Source: Citrobacter braakii
GTDB taxonomy: Bacteria > Pseudomonadota > Gammaproteobacteria > Enterobacterales > Enterobacteriaceae
Length of the DNA stretch: 38,713 bases
Assembly: GCF_002075345.1 (NCBI RefSeq)
Contig: NZ_NAEW01000025.1
Location: 1-38,713, forward strand
Direction: 5' to 3'
In this document: positions 1 through 9,072 of the stretch, piece after piece
How positions within the stretch are numbered: position 1 is the stretch's first letter
How the letters are laid out: the number at the start of each line of letters is the position of its first letter
Position numbers and translations under genes: made by a program
Notes under the pieces: generated by a model
Seen by the model: the letters and a program-made list of their open reading frames with translations, nothing else
Told to the model about the DNA's origin: nothing
Databases searched by the model: none

Positions 1-143
<143 letters not shown>

Positions 144-168
144 TTATTGATTAATTAGCTTTGAGCTT

Positions 169-194
169 AAAAAGGGCGCTTCGGCGCCCTTTTT
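169..194 (+). terminator. Rho-independent terminator after tufA
   Basis: A perfect 9-bp stem (171-179 with 184-192) closed by a TTCG tetraloop ends in a run of Ts. It lies 26 bases after the tufA stop and would end the str (rpsL-rpsG-fusA-tufA) transcript. Confidence 0.93.
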
Positions 195-276
195 GCTGTC
201 CGCGATTTAGCAGTTGTCATATTTATTCGCATTTTTCATTCATTCTCCCGCTGCGTAAATAGCGTTGTGCTATTGT

Positions 277-295
277 AATCATAACTATTCTCATT
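277..295 (+). promoter_or_regulatory. Probable Fur box upstream of bfd
   Basis: The 19-mer matches 16 of 19 positions of the Fur operator form AATGATAATCATTCTCATT. It lies 33 bases upstream of the bfd start, where it could block bfd transcription when iron is plentiful. Iron-starvation induction of bfd is known in E. coli. The site itself is read by eye here. Confidence 0.7.
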
Positions 296-328
296 TACAC
301 TTTGCGCAGAAATTGAACGGGAGCGATC

Positions 329-523
329 ATGTACGTTTGTTTGTGTAATGCGATAAGTGATAAAAAAATACGTCAGGCTGTTCGCCAGTTTCATCCTCAG
401 TCCTTTCAGCAATTGCGTAAATTTATTCCTGTTGGAAATCAATGCGGTAAGTGTATTCGTGCTGCCCGCGAAGTCATGCAGGATGAATTAACGCAAATGC
501 CAGAATTTAAAGAGATCGCCTAA
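329..523 (+). CDS. bfd: Bacterioferritin-associated ferredoxin Bfd
   Basis: This 64-residue protein has the usual family length. It begins MYVCLCNAISD and carries the [2Fe-2S] ligand pattern of Bfd: C4 and C6 near the start, then CGKC near residues 38-41. Bfd docks on bacterioferritin and passes electrons through the Bfr haem to reduce and release stored iron as Fe(II). Its position just upstream of bfr, under a Fur-like operator, fits iron mobilisation during starvation. Apart from a few substitutions it closely resembles the E. coli protein. Confidence 0.97.
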   Translation: MYVCLCNAISDKKIRQAVRQFHPQSFQQLRKFIPVGNQCGKCIRAAREVMQDELTQMPEFKEIA

Positions 524-538
524 GTCACACTCTTTTTT

Positions 539-566
539 TTGACATCCCTGTAGCCCCATCTACGCT
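539..566 (+). promoter_or_regulatory. Candidate bfr promoter
   Basis: TTGACA (539-544) is followed after 16 bases by TACGCT (561-566). The -10 preceded by C reads CTACGCT, which resembles the sigma-S type -10 (CTACACT). It would let bfr be expressed separately from the Fur-controlled bfd, for example in stationary phase. This was assigned by eye only. Confidence 0.5.
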
Positions 567-594
567 CTAAGAGTGGAAGCGGAGGGACTATAAA

Positions 595-1068
595 ATGAAA
601 GGTGATGTTAAAATCATAAATTATCTCAATAAACTATTGGGAAATGAGCTTGTCGCAATCAACCAGTATTTTCTCCATGCTCGTATGTTCAAAAACTGGG
701 GACTGACTCGCCTCAATGATGTTGAGTACCATGAATCTATCGATGAGATGAAACACGCTGATAAATATATCGAGCGTATTTTATTCTTAGAAGGGCTCCC
801 AAACTTACAGGATCTTGGTAAGTTGGGTATAGGCGAAGATGTTGAAGAGATGCTGCAATCCGATCTTCGACTCGAACTCGATGGGGCTAAAGATTTACGT
901 GAAGCCATTGCCTATGCCGACAGCGTCCATGACTACGTTAGCCGGGATATGATGATCGAAATCCTTGCTGATGAAGAAGGTCACATTGACTGGCTGGAAA
1001 CGGAACTGGATCTGCTCCAGAAGATGGGACTCCAGAACTATCTTCAGGCACAGATTCGCGAAGCGTAG
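595..1068 (+). CDS. bfr: Bacterioferritin (haem-containing iron storage protein)
   Basis: This 157-residue protein forms 24-subunit iron-storage shells in the cytosol. All diiron (ferroxidase) ligands are present at the standard positions: E18, E51, H54, E94, E127 and H130. The haem ligand M52 lies in DEMKH. The C-terminus ends QIREA, slightly different from the E. coli ending I remember. A GGAGG ribosome-binding site lies 10 bases upstream of the ATG. The gene follows bfd, its electron donor, at 71 bases, and a candidate sigma-S-like promoter sits between them. Confidence 0.98.
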   Translation: MKGDVKIINYLNKLLGNELVAINQYFLHARMFKNWGLTRLNDVEYHESIDEMKHADKYIERILFLEGLPNLQDLGKLGIGEDVEEMLQSDLRLELDGAKDLREAIAYADSVHDYVSRDMMIEILADEEGHIDWLETELDLLQKMGLQNYLQAQIREA

Positions 1069-1082
1069 ACGCAAACTTTGCA

Positions 1083-1106
1083 GAGCGGCAGACCTGCCGC
1101 TCCTTT
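1083..1106. terminator. Terminator between convergent bfr and gspO
   Basis: An inverted repeat, GAGCGGCA with TGCCGCTC around a GACC loop (1083-1102), lies 14 bases after the bfr stop and is followed by CCTTTC. It touches the gspO stop region, so it can serve both converging transcripts. The T-tract is short on both strands. Confidence 0.75.
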
Positions 1107-1885
1107 CAGTACCCGATAACACCTGAACTTTGCGCGCTGAAAATCAACCAACCTGCCAGTCCAAGCCACGGACCGAACGCGATAAGCGGTATCGACGTCC
1201 TTCGGGTAAGGCGTAGGATCAGCCACCAGACAATGCCCAGCAATGATGCAGCGAGTAAAATGGGCGGTAGCGCTGGCCATCCACACCAGGCACCCATCGC
1301 TGCCAGTAGCTTAGCGTCACCCAGGCCGATGCCCTCTTTGCCCGCGATTATTTTGCATCCCCACCAGACCAGCCATAGCGTCAGATAGCCAGCGACAGCG
1401 CCGTACAGCGCGTCGGATAACATCTCTCTGTCGTAAACGCTGTGATACATCAGACCGAGCCAGAGCAGCGGCTGCGTCAGCACATCCGGCAGCAGGTACG
1501 TCCGGAGATCAATTTGCGCCAGTGCGAAAATAAACCAGAACAGCGTCATGATGGCAATCGCATCAGACATTGAAGGGACAAACGCGGCGATAAGCGCAAA
1601 AACACAAGAACACGCCAGTTCAGTCAGTGGGTAACGCCATGAAATTGGCTTAGCGCAGGCCTGGCAACGCCCCCGCTGCCACAGCCAACTGAATAGTGGA
1701 ATAGTGTTACGCACCGATAGCCTGTGCTGGCAGTGCGGACAGTGCGACGGAGGCCAGGCGATATTCCATGTTTCGCTGTGCCGATGCTCAATCATGATCG
1801 GCAGTCGATAAACCACTACATTCATAAAGCTGCCGACTATCAGCCCGACAAATGCCATTGCTGCAATGTTAATGAGTTCCGTCAT
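1106..1885 (-). CDS. gspO: T2SS prepilin peptidase / N-methyltransferase GspO
   Basis: This 259-residue polytopic inner-membrane aspartic protease cleaves and N-methylates the type IV prepilin-like signal of pseudopilins GspG-K. The catalytic aspartates are D126 (in QIDLRTYLLPD) and D190 in the GLGD motif. The N-terminal cytoplasmic domain keeps two zinc-binding pairs, C49-PH-C52 and C74-QA-C77, plus RYPLTE, the region linked to methyltransferase function in PilD/PulO/OutO. The E. coli K-12 GspO I recall is shorter (about 225 residues) and lacks this zinc module, so this copy looks more complete. It overlaps gspM by 4 bases and is the last gene of the operon; gspN is absent. Confidence 0.95.
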   Translation of the reverse strand: MTELINIAAMAFVGLIVGSFMNVVVYRLPIMIEHRHSETWNIAWPPSHCPHCQHRLSVRNTIPLFSWLWQRGRCQACAKPISWRYPLTELACSCVFALIAAFVPSMSDAIAIMTLFWFIFALAQIDLRTYLLPDVLTQPLLWLGLMYHSVYDREMLSDALYGAVAGYLTLWLVWWGCKIIAGKEGIGLGDAKLLAAMGAWCGWPALPPILLAASLLGIVWWLILRLTRRTSIPLIAFGPWLGLAGWLIFSAQSSGVIGY

Positions 1886-2349
1886 TTCCCCACCGGATAG
1901 AGTTCAAGGGCTTCCACCGCAATCTCCCCGGCGACCGGGCGGGCGCTAAACGTGAGTTGCGAAACCTGTATTCCCTCATTTTGTAGGGTATTAAGCCACG
2001 CAAATAATGGTTCGGTTTTGACAACGGGAAGCGAGATCGCAAAATGATCGGGAGTGGATGTCACAACGCTGATATTCAGACCTGCCTGCTGCGCGCTATG
2101 TTGTATCAGTGCCGGATCGGTCTTTGTGCCCGGTCTACTGGCAACTAATCCGCGACGCTGAATCGCCTCATTTACCCACTGGATCTCACTCCTGAGACGA
2201 ACATTTTCCTGCCCCTGCTGTGCAATAGCGTTATCCAGGGGCTGAACCACGCCGTACCAGAATCCCGCCAGCAGACAGAAAACGGCGAGGAATATCAGAC
2301 TGCGTTGCTCTCTGCCGTTTTTTTCGCTCCACCAGCTATTCATATTCAT
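1882..2349 (-). CDS. gspM: T2SS inner-membrane platform protein GspM
   Basis: This 155-residue bitopic protein has a short cytoplasmic N-terminus, one membrane segment near residues 18-36 (SLIFLAVFCLLAGFWYGVV) and a periplasmic ferredoxin-like domain. GspM stabilises GspL and helps couple the GspE ATPase to pseudopilus growth. Family sequence conservation is low, so the call rests on length, topology and position between gspL and gspO, with 4-base overlaps on both sides. Confidence 0.92.
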   Translation of the reverse strand: MNMNSWWSEKNGREQRSLIFLAVFCLLAGFWYGVVQPLDNAIAQQGQENVRLRSEIQWVNEAIQRRGLVASRPGTKTDPALIQHSAQQAGLNISVVTSTPDHFAISLPVVKTEPLFAWLNTLQNEGIQVSQLTFSARPVAGEIAVEALELYPVGK

Positions 2350-3491
2350 TTGCGCTCCTTCAGGGTCAGCCGGACGCTACCTGTCGTCCCTTCTGGCGGT
2401 TGAGTCAGGATAAATTCGTCGTTTGTCTGCACCATAAAGCGGCGAAGATGTTCCGGATCGCGAACGTTGAGCGTCAGGGTAAAAAGGCGTTGTTCGAGCC
2501 GGTAGTTGACCTCGCGGATGGTAAGCCCCGGCAATGTGCTTAATCGGGTCTGAAGCTGAGTCAGTAACGTCAGCACATCCGGATAGCGATCCCTCGCGGA
2601 CGATTCGAAGAAATATTTAAAATTGCTGTTGCGGTTATCACCTGGGAAATAGCGGTTCCACAGGGTGGCACCTTCCGCTGAGAGCGCCTGTTTCTGTTGA
2701 TGAAGCTGCCAGAGCATCACCCCTTTCAGCCCTGAGAAGAGCGCTATTGCCAGGGCAAATGTTGCTATGGCGGCATATTTCAGCAGACGCGGGGTCGGTT
2801 GTGTCGGGGGCAAAGGGCGGAAGCTGCCGTGTAATACGTTAATGTCCTGAATATTATCGCCATTGCAGGCGCACGCCAGCGGCGGCTGCCAGTCAAGGTA
2901 TTCGACATGAGCGTGAGGCACAGGAAGCGGGCTGGCGCTGATGATTTTTTGCTCTGTATGGCTGGCGAGTAAATGCGTGAGCAGTGCTTCACTCAGCACG
3001 CCTGTTTTCCACGCGTCGTAACGGATTAACCATCGCTCATCTTGTTTTAGCAGACTCCAGCTATCCGTGACATACGGCAGCCAGAAACCATCCGGAACGA
3101 TATACGTCAACGTCACGCCAGCTGTGCGGAAAGTCGTCAATAGATCGTTCAGCGTGGTCCTGGCGATCCCGGCCAGATGGAGCGTGTTTTCTTCTCTGGT
3201 GAGAACCGTCCAGTGCAGGCTATCTGTATCACCGACAACGGCGTCCTCCACCAGCCAGCCCAGCGTTTGTTCACTGATTTTGTAGTTTTCCGTCGGTAAT
3301 TCGACGCGACGAAAACAGAAATAATCAGGTGACAGGAACAGGCAGGCGTTACCGGCATCCGGCAGGTCGGCCAGCGCGTTCGGCTGGAGGTAAGCCGCCT
3401 GTTCAACAATAACCGGAGGCTGTGCCTCGTTGGGGCAGCACCATTCCAGTTTTCCCGGCAGCGGACGTAGCAGTAATGTGTCTGGCGTCAT
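2346..3491 (-). CDS. gspL: T2SS assembly-platform protein GspL
   Basis: This 381-residue protein has an actin-like cytoplasmic domain (residues 1 to about 225) that recruits the GspE ATPase. A single membrane helix near 238-262 and a periplasmic ferredoxin-like domain that pairs with GspM follow. Its length fits the family (E. coli about 387). It overlaps gspM by 4 bases and lies 10 bases after gspK, consistent with translation coupling in one transcript. Confidence 0.95.
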   Translation of the reverse strand: MTPDTLLLRPLPGKLEWCCPNEAQPPVIVEQAAYLQPNALADLPDAGNACLFLSPDYFCFRRVELPTENYKISEQTLGWLVEDAVVGDTDSLHWTVLTREENTLHLAGIARTTLNDLLTTFRTAGVTLTYIVPDGFWLPYVTDSWSLLKQDERWLIRYDAWKTGVLSEALLTHLLASHTEQKIISASPLPVPHAHVEYLDWQPPLACACNGDNIQDINVLHGSFRPLPPTQPTPRLLKYAAIATFALAIALFSGLKGVMLWQLHQQKQALSAEGATLWNRYFPGDNRNSNFKYFFESSARDRYPDVLTLLTQLQTRLSTLPGLTIREVNYRLEQRLFTLTLNVRDPEHLRRFMVQTNDEFILTQPPEGTTGSVRLTLKERK

Positions 3492-3501
3492 TTAGTTCCC
3501 T

Positions 3502-4488
3502 TTAATGGTCGCGCGCCACGCTTTTGCGGGCTGTAATAAACAGAGCCTTTCTTTTGGGATCGTATTCCAGCTGGCTGATGGTGCTCCCGGCGCTATCGCC
3601 CTGTTCGATAGTCGTTTCAAGGCGGAAGTAACGACTGGTCGCCACCGCAATGCTTTTGAATGTGGACTGCGACAGCTTATGAGCTGGATTATCCTTATCG
3701 AATGTCTTTAACAGCGTCTCAATGCTGATTTTTCGTCCTTTGCGCGGGGTATCAAAAAAGCGCTCAATCTCGCGTGGCGGGACAGCATTATTGAGCATCG
3801 CCGCAAGCAACGGTGCATCCCGGCGCGTCAGGGTGTTGATGTTGATTTTTAGCTCATCATCAGGCAGCGCGCAGAGTAGCGGGGAGATTTGCTGGTAAAG
3901 AGAAAGCGTCATCCCTTTGATTTGTTTGAGCTCACTGATTGACCAGATACGTCGTCCGCCAATGGTGTGGGGGTCGTTACTTGTTTGGTAATACTCATTT
4001 TCGGCACCGGAGGCGCGTGGGATATCGTCGTTATCGATGTAGTCGGCGATAGCATCAACCAGCGCCTCAGCTTGGGCATTGGTGACGCCGACGTTGTCCA
4101 GCAGCGCGAGAAAGACGCTCACGCTGGCGGGCGGCTCTTTCATTCGATCGGTCGGGGCGTTAATCAGCGCATTAATGTTGTAACAGGCCTGCTCGTCAGA
4201 TAGCTGCCAGCTAACAGCGTCGCCGCTGGCGAGCTGAATACGCTGCGGCTGCGCCCAGAGCTGCTCGTGAGTGAGGTATTTCTCATTATCCCGCAGGTCC
4301 TGTTCAAGAATACGCATGGCCTGGCTTTCAGCCAGCTCTGCCAGCCAGTTTTGCTGTAGCCGCATCCGGGTGTAGCTGGTACGTTTGAGGTTGATCTGGT
4401 AGCGCACGGTCATTTCGCTGGCCAGCGCCGCCATAATTGCCAGGATCATCAGCACTACCAGCAGCGCCACGCCCTTTTGCCGGGTCAT
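3502..4488 (-). CDS. gspK: T2SS minor pseudopilin GspK
   Basis: This 328-residue pseudopilin begins MTRQKG then VALLVVLMI: a prepilin peptidase site after G6. As expected for GspK, it lacks the Glu at +5 found in other pseudopilins. The large alpha domain inserted after the N-terminal helix accounts for its size. With GspI and GspJ it forms the tip complex that starts pseudopilus assembly. The repeated DDEL/INTLTRRDAP region is typical of the family. It overlaps gspJ by 4 bases. Confidence 0.96.
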   Translation of the reverse strand: MTRQKGVALLVVLMILAIMAALASEMTVRYQINLKRTSYTRMRLQQNWLAELAESQAMRILEQDLRDNEKYLTHEQLWAQPQRIQLASGDAVSWQLSDEQACYNINALINAPTDRMKEPPASVSVFLALLDNVGVTNAQAEALVDAIADYIDNDDIPRASGAENEYYQTSNDPHTIGGRRIWSISELKQIKGMTLSLYQQISPLLCALPDDELKININTLTRRDAPLLAAMLNNAVPPREIERFFDTPRKGRKISIETLLKTFDKDNPAHKLSQSTFKSIAVATSRYFRLETTIEQGDSAGSTISQLEYDPKRKALFITARKSVARDH

Positions 4489-5057
4489 TGCTGTTCTCCT
4501 GGCTGGCGGTTCTCTGGTAACAGCGTCAGACGAGTTATCGTGCCGGAATCAGCAAGTTTAAGAGTGACTTCCATCGCGCCAGGAGATGGGGTAGCCGCCG
4601 TGTCCATCCACGCTTTCTCTTTACTGTTGTAATAACGCAACGTGAAGGCGTTCACACCATTGAGCATCGGTTGAGTGATGGCCGGGGTTGTATCTTCCGG
4701 GTAGCGCCAGAGCGTGCGGTATAAAGTATGATCCTGCAGATACCACTGAACTCGCTGGATATCGGGCGCACAGCAGGCGTCGGGATAACTGTTACTGCTG
4801 GCTGTCGTCAGCATCAGCGTCTCTTTTTCGCCCTGCAATTGGGTTACCGGCACCCGCTGTCGGATATCTTTATCCAGCAAATTGACGGTACGCACGATAG
4901 CGGAAAAACGCTGCTGATGCTTTTTGGTCTGCTCGTTACTGTCAATTGTCGTCGTCAGCATCTGCGCCGTCAGCAGGCTGAGCATGGCGAACAGAGCAAT
5001 AGCCAGTAAAACTTCCAGCAGGGTAAAGCCGTGCTGTTTCTCAGGGCCGGGAGACAT
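4485..5057 (-). CDS. gspJ: T2SS minor pseudopilin GspJ
   Basis: I place the start at the ATG at 5055-5057, giving 190 residues beginning MSPGPEKQHG then FTLLEVLLAIALF, a standard prepilin cleavage site with Glu at +5. An AGGAAG ribosome-binding site precedes it. The open frame continues upstream to 5159 but would add 34 residues unlike any prepilin leader and lengthen the overlap with gspI. With this start the overlap with gspI is 17 bases. GspJ joins GspI and GspK at the pseudopilus tip. Confidence 0.93.
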   Translation of the reverse strand: MSPGPEKQHGFTLLEVLLAIALFAMLSLLTAQMLTTTIDSNEQTKKHQQRFSAIVRTVNLLDKDIRQRVPVTQLQGEKETLMLTTASSNSYPDACCAPDIQRVQWYLQDHTLYRTLWRYPEDTTPAITQPMLNGVNAFTLRYYNSKEKAWMDTAATPSPGAMEVTLKLADSGTITRLTLLPENRQPGEQQ

Positions 5058-5427
5058 TTTGCGGTCTTCCTTGTGGCGAGGGAATAAAGCGCTGCAGGCG
5101 GATCTTCTGCTTGTCCTCAAGGGCGACGTCAACTGTCCAGGTGCTGAGGCCAGAAGCATCGGCGGGTGAGACTGTCAACGACCAGTCCCAGCGGCGTTTA
5201 CCCATAATGCTGCTGCCTGTCGCTGTTTTAGCGGGGATCTGCCCGGTTAGTTGATAGGTTTTGAGCACATTATCCGCTACCCAACCGGCAAGCACCTGTT
5301 CTTCCATTTTTGCGGTGGCGCTAACCTGGCCGTGTAGGCTGTTGAGTAGCGCGAGAGAGCAGGTGGCGAAAATGAATATCGCCAGCAGCACTTCCAGAAG
5401 CGTCATTCCTGATTGCCTTTGGCTCAT
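5041..5427 (-). CDS. gspI: T2SS minor pseudopilin GspI
   Basis: This 128-residue protein begins MSQRQSG then MTLLEVLLAIFIF: prepilin peptidase site after G7, Glu at +5 and a hydrophobic N-terminal helix. GspI nucleates the GspI-J-K tip. It overlaps gspH by 4 bases and gspJ by 17, so translation of the three is probably coupled. Confidence 0.95.
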   Translation of the reverse strand: MSQRQSGMTLLEVLLAIFIFATCSLALLNSLHGQVSATAKMEEQVLAGWVADNVLKTYQLTGQIPAKTATGSSIMGKRRWDWSLTVSPADASGLSTWTVDVALEDKQKIRLQRFIPSPQGRPQNVSRP

Positions 5428-5915
5428 CGGCTTTCGCCTCGGGTGAGCACCAGCGGCAGCCCGCCGGTACTGGCGAGCGTGAACAGCAGCGTATTATTTT
5501 TACGGCTGCGGATGTGTAGCGTAAACGGCGTAATTTCACCGTCCGGGTGAATCAGAATTTGCGGCGTGCCGACGGATTGCCTGGCGAGCGACGCCGGGAA
5601 CAGAGCCACCTGCCAGTCACTTTCCCACTTGCCCTCGGTCGCCAGGCGATAGAACTGGGTTGGCGTCTGCCAGCGATCGCCAATCGGTGTGACGATGCGC
5701 CAGCCTTGTTCGCGGATCTCAATACCGGTACTGCGGTCCTCCATGGTTGACCAGTCAGCGGCATATTCAGTCAGCGCCGCCAGCTGTTCGGCTGCAGTAA
5801 TAGCTTTCGCGGTATCATTTTGTCGCCCGTAGGTCATCATCACCAGCGAGGCGCCAAGCGCGATAATCGTCAGCACCAGAATGACTTCCAGTAGCGTGAA
5901 TCCCTTCTGCCTCAT
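5424..5915 (-). CDS. gspH: T2SS minor pseudopilin GspH
   Basis: This 163-residue pseudopilin begins MRQKG then FTLLEVILVLTIIALGASLV, with the prepilin cleavage site and Glu at +5. The rest is a small beta-rich globular domain. GspH links the GspI-J-K tip to the GspG shaft. It sits 5 bases after gspG and overlaps gspI by 4 bases. Confidence 0.95.
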   Translation of the reverse strand: MRQKGFTLLEVILVLTIIALGASLVMMTYGRQNDTAKAITAAEQLAALTEYAADWSTMEDRSTGIEIREQGWRIVTPIGDRWQTPTQFYRLATEGKWESDWQVALFPASLARQSVGTPQILIHPDGEITPFTLHIRSRKNNTLLFTLASTGGLPLVLTRGESR

Positions 5916-5920
5916 TCCGA

Positions 5921-6358
5921 TTATTTCGCTTTGCCCAGTTCCCAGTTAGTAATGTCGTCAGCGGTGCCGGGTTCACCGTCCTGACCTGCGGAGAGAATAT
6001 CGTAATCGCCGTGTTCACCAGGGCTAACCAGCAGATACTCATTACCCCAGGGATCCTGTGGCAGACGCTTGATATAGCCCTTCGCGTTGTAATTTTCCGG
6101 GATTGGGCTGGCGGTCGGTTTTTCGACCAGCGCCTTTAGCCCCTGCGCCGTCAGCGGATAGCGATAGTTATCCAGTTTGTACATATCCAGCGCATTCTCC
6201 AGCGCCACGATGTCGCTGACGGCTTTCTGGTGATCGGCTTTGTCTTTATTGCCCATTAAACTGGGGACGACCAGGCTTGCGAGGATGCCCAAAATAACCA
6301 GCACCACCATCATCTCAAGCAGCGTAAATCCTCGCTGCTTATGTGCATCACTATTCAC
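5921..6358 (-). CDS. gspG: T2SS major pseudopilin GspG
   Basis: This 145-residue protein is the building block of the pseudopilus. The leader MNSDAHKQRG is cleaved before FTLLEMMVVLVILGILASLVVP. The C-terminal loop AGQDGEPGTADDITNW contains the acidic residues that bind calcium in GspG proteins, and GLKALVEKPT and LPQDPWGNEY are highly conserved family signatures. It is the best conserved pseudopilin in the set. Confidence 0.98.
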   Translation of the reverse strand: MNSDAHKQRGFTLLEMMVVLVILGILASLVVPSLMGNKDKADHQKAVSDIVALENALDMYKLDNYRYPLTAQGLKALVEKPTASPIPENYNAKGYIKRLPQDPWGNEYLLVSPGEHGDYDILSAGQDGEPGTADDITNWELGKAK

Positions 6359-6367
6359 GTTTTATCC

Positions 6368-7579
6368 TTAACTTACCAATGAGTTGAGTTGCAAAATGGG
6401 TTGCAGAACCGAGACGATGATGAACAGCACAATCATCGCCATCGTAATAATCAGCGCGGGTTCAAACAGCGCCAGCGTCAGTGCAATGCGGTTTTGTAGC
6501 AGTGTTTCCTGCTGGTCGGCGGCGCGCGCCATTAGCTCGCTGAGTTGGCCGCTTTTTTCCCCGGAGGCAATCATGTAGAGCATCATCGGCGGGAAGAGAT
6601 CGCATTTTTCCAGGGCGAGATGAAAGCCTGAACCCTGGCGCACGCGCTCCGCGGCCTGACCCAGCCGCTGACTGATTTCTCGGTTACCGATGCCTTCGGT
6701 TGCCAGCGTCATCCCTTCCAGCAGCGGAACGCCGCTGATATTAAGAATGCTCAGGGTGCGCAAATAACGGGCGCAGTGGATAGCGCGCAGCAGGGCGCGA
6801 CTGAGTTTGAAATCAAGAAGCCAGCGGTCAAGCAGATGCCGTTTGCCGGGGCGGGTGAGCCAGTGGCGAAACAGGAAATAGGCAATCAGCAGCAATGCGA
6901 TTACCCACAATCCGTAGTGGCGCATGGCACCACTGATTGCCAGCAACACGCGCGTGGACATCGGCAGCGCTTCTTTCATATGCAGAAACTGCTCTACGAT
7001 TTTGGGCACTACGGTGGTGAGCAGGATAGCGACGACGGCGATCGCCACGCTGGTCAGCAGGGAAGGATAAATCAGTGACTGGATGAGTTTACTGCGTGTT
7101 GCCTGGCGTAACTCATTGTAGTCAGCCAGCTGTTCCAGCACACAGCCGAGCTGTCCGCTTTTTTCGCCGGCTTTCACCAGCGTGCGGTAAACGGAATCGA
7201 AGATCCGCGGCCAGGCGGCCAGCGATTCGGAAAGCGTATGTCCGGCGAGGATCCGTTCGCGCAGGTCGTGTAGCACCAGCCCCAGTTTATTATTTTTGTT
7301 CTGCCGACCAATAACGAACAGCGCCTCTTCAAGCGGTAGCGAAGCGTTGGCCAGTGTGGCGAGCTGGCGGGTGAACAGCGCCAGTTCACTTCCGCTAAGC
7401 CGTAAACGAGGCGTTTCATTTACCGTCCGGAACAGCGAGATGACTTTTTTCTCATTTAACACCAGCGGGTGCAGACCCTGGGCGCGCAGCGCCTCGCGCG
7501 CCTCTTTGCAGCTGGCGGCATCCAGCGTTCCACGGTGAGTCGTGCCGCTGTCATCCATTGCCTGCCACTGATATTTCAT
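6368..7579 (-). CDS. gspF: T2SS inner-membrane platform protein GspF
   Basis: This 403-residue PilC/GspF-family protein has two repeated helical cytoplasmic domains (each containing [18 protein letters not shown] or [12 protein letters not shown] segments) and membrane segments near residues 172-194, 220-240 and the C-terminus ([22 protein letters not shown]). It is the rotor-like core thought to transmit GspE ATP hydrolysis to pseudopilin insertion. It overlaps gspE by 4 bases. Confidence 0.97.
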   Translation of the reverse strand: MKYQWQAMDDSGTTHRGTLDAASCKEAREALRAQGLHPLVLNEKKVISLFRTVNETPRLRLSGSELALFTRQLATLANASLPLEEALFVIGRQNKNNKLGLVLHDLRERILAGHTLSESLAAWPRIFDSVYRTLVKAGEKSGQLGCVLEQLADYNELRQATRSKLIQSLIYPSLLTSVAIAVVAILLTTVVPKIVEQFLHMKEALPMSTRVLLAISGAMRHYGLWVIALLLIAYFLFRHWLTRPGKRHLLDRWLLDFKLSRALLRAIHCARYLRTLSILNISGVPLLEGMTLATEGIGNREISQRLGQAAERVRQGSGFHLALEKCDLFPPMMLYMIASGEKSGQLSELMARAADQQETLLQNRIALTLALFEPALIITMAMIVLFIIVSVLQPILQLNSLVS

Positions 7580-9066
7580 CGTGTATCCTCTTGGGCAGAG
7601 GTGACGCGCATGACTTCCTCAAGCGTGGTTTCGCCTGCCAGCACGCGCAGCAGGCCGTTCTCCCGCAGGCTCCGGCTTTGCTGGCGCAGGCACTGCTCCA
7701 GGGCGTGTTCATCGGCGTCGCGATGGATGATGCTGCGCATAGTTTTATCCACCAGCATAATTTCATGAATCGCCAGTCGCCCCTGATAGCCTGTTCCCCG
7801 ACATTCGCCGCATCCGCAAGCCTGCCAGATTGTCTGAGCGGTGGGATCGAGCGCGTGCAGGAGGGATTTCTGAGAGTCAGGAATGGGAGCATGCACGCGG
7901 CAGGCTGGACAGAGGCGACGCACCAGGCGTTGGGCGATAACGCCGCTTAGCGATGATGAGAGCAGGAACGGTTCGACACCCATATCCCGTAATCGGGTAA
8001 TTGCACCGCAGGCGCTGTTAGTGTGTAGGGTGGAAAGCACCAGGTGTCCGGTGAGCGATGCCTGAACCGCTATCTGCGCGGTTTCGGCGTCACGAATTTC
8101 GCCGACCATGACGATGTCCGGATCCTGGCGCAGGATGGCGCGCAGTCCCCTGGCGAAAGACATATCCACCCGGCTGTTTACCTGGGTTTGTCCGACGCCT
8201 TCCAGCTCGTACTCGATGGGATCTTCGACGGTCAGGATATTACGCTGGGGGGAATTCAGCTCGGCGAGAATCGCATACAGCGTGGTGCTTTTTCCCGACC
8301 CCGTCGGGCCGGTGACGAGAATGATGCCGTGCGGCTGCTGTACTAAACCCTTCAGCCGCAGGCTATCCACCGCCGATAACCCCATATTCTCCAGCGTCAG
8401 GCGCAGACTGTTTTTATCCAGCAGGCGCAATACAGCTCTTTCGCCGTACTGCGAGGGCAACGTCGAAACGCGGACGTCAATATTTTTGCGTCCGAGGCGC
8501 AGGGAAATACGCCCATCCTGCGGCAGTCGTTTTTCGGCAATATCCAGTCGCGCCATGACTTTGATACGTGAAATCAGCAGCGGCGCCAGTTTTTTAGCGG
8601 GCTGAAGGACTGGCTTGAGGACACCATCGATACGAAAACGCACCACCAGCGATTTTTCGAAGGTTTCGATATGCACATCCGACGCGCCTTCCCTCACGGC
8701 TTCATGAAGAACCGCGTTGATCAGGCGGATAACCGGTGCGTCGTTTTCATCACTGAGCAGATCGGCGTTGTCGGGTAACTCCTCGCTCAGCGCCGTCAGG
8801 TCGATCTCCTGATCGATATCCTGGGCAATCTGCCGGGACTCTCCGGCGCCGTGCTGGAAAAGTTGCTCCAGGTGGTCGTCAAATTGCGCTGGCGTCAGGC
8901 GGCTGAAGCGCTGACAGGCAACGCTGGCCTCGAGCACGTTTTCCAGCGGCGTGTCGGTGCGGTAGAACAATTCATCCGCCGCGACCGCGATACCAAATTT
9001 TTGCCCCTGCGCGTAATTAAGCGGCAGAGGATGCTGGGGAGGAATGCGCGTCCATAAGTCAGTCAT
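7576..9066 (-). CDS. gspE: T2SS traffic ATPase GspE
   Basis: This 496-residue cytoplasmic ATPase drives pseudopilus extension. Residues 1 to about 100 form the GspL-binding N1 domain. The Walker A motif GPTGSGKST is at 253-261, followed by the Asp box, the Walker B region with MVGEIRD, and the His box [12 protein letters not shown] tetracysteine zinc module (CPAC ... CGEC) lies in the C-terminal part, as in other GspE proteins. It overlaps gspF by 4 bases and lies 6 bases after gspD. Confidence 0.98.
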   Translation of the reverse strand: MTDLWTRIPPQHPLPLNYAQGQKFGIAVAADELFYRTDTPLENVLEASVACQRFSRLTPAQFDDHLEQLFQHGAGESRQIAQDIDQEIDLTALSEELPDNADLLSDENDAPVIRLINAVLHEAVREGASDVHIETFEKSLVVRFRIDGVLKPVLQPAKKLAPLLISRIKVMARLDIAEKRLPQDGRISLRLGRKNIDVRVSTLPSQYGERAVLRLLDKNSLRLTLENMGLSAVDSLRLKGLVQQPHGIILVTGPTGSGKSTTLYAILAELNSPQRNILTVEDPIEYELEGVGQTQVNSRVDMSFARGLRAILRQDPDIVMVGEIRDAETAQIAVQASLTGHLVLSTLHTNSACGAITRLRDMGVEPFLLSSSLSGVIAQRLVRRLCPACRVHAPIPDSQKSLLHALDPTAQTIWQACGCGECRGTGYQGRLAIHEIMLVDKTMRSIIHRDADEHALEQCLRQQSRSLRENGLLRVLAGETTLEEVMRVTSAQEDTR

Positions 9067-9072
9067 GTTGGA

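Noticed and set aside
5058-5159. A longer GspJ starting at 5159
   Set aside because: The extra 34 residues do not resemble a prepilin leader, and the ATG at 5057 has a good ribosome-binding site and a normal cleavage site.
8108-8605. A 165-codon plus-strand open frame opposite gspE
   Set aside because: It lies wholly within the conserved Walker A/B region of gspE, has no recognisable domain and is explained by gspE codon use.
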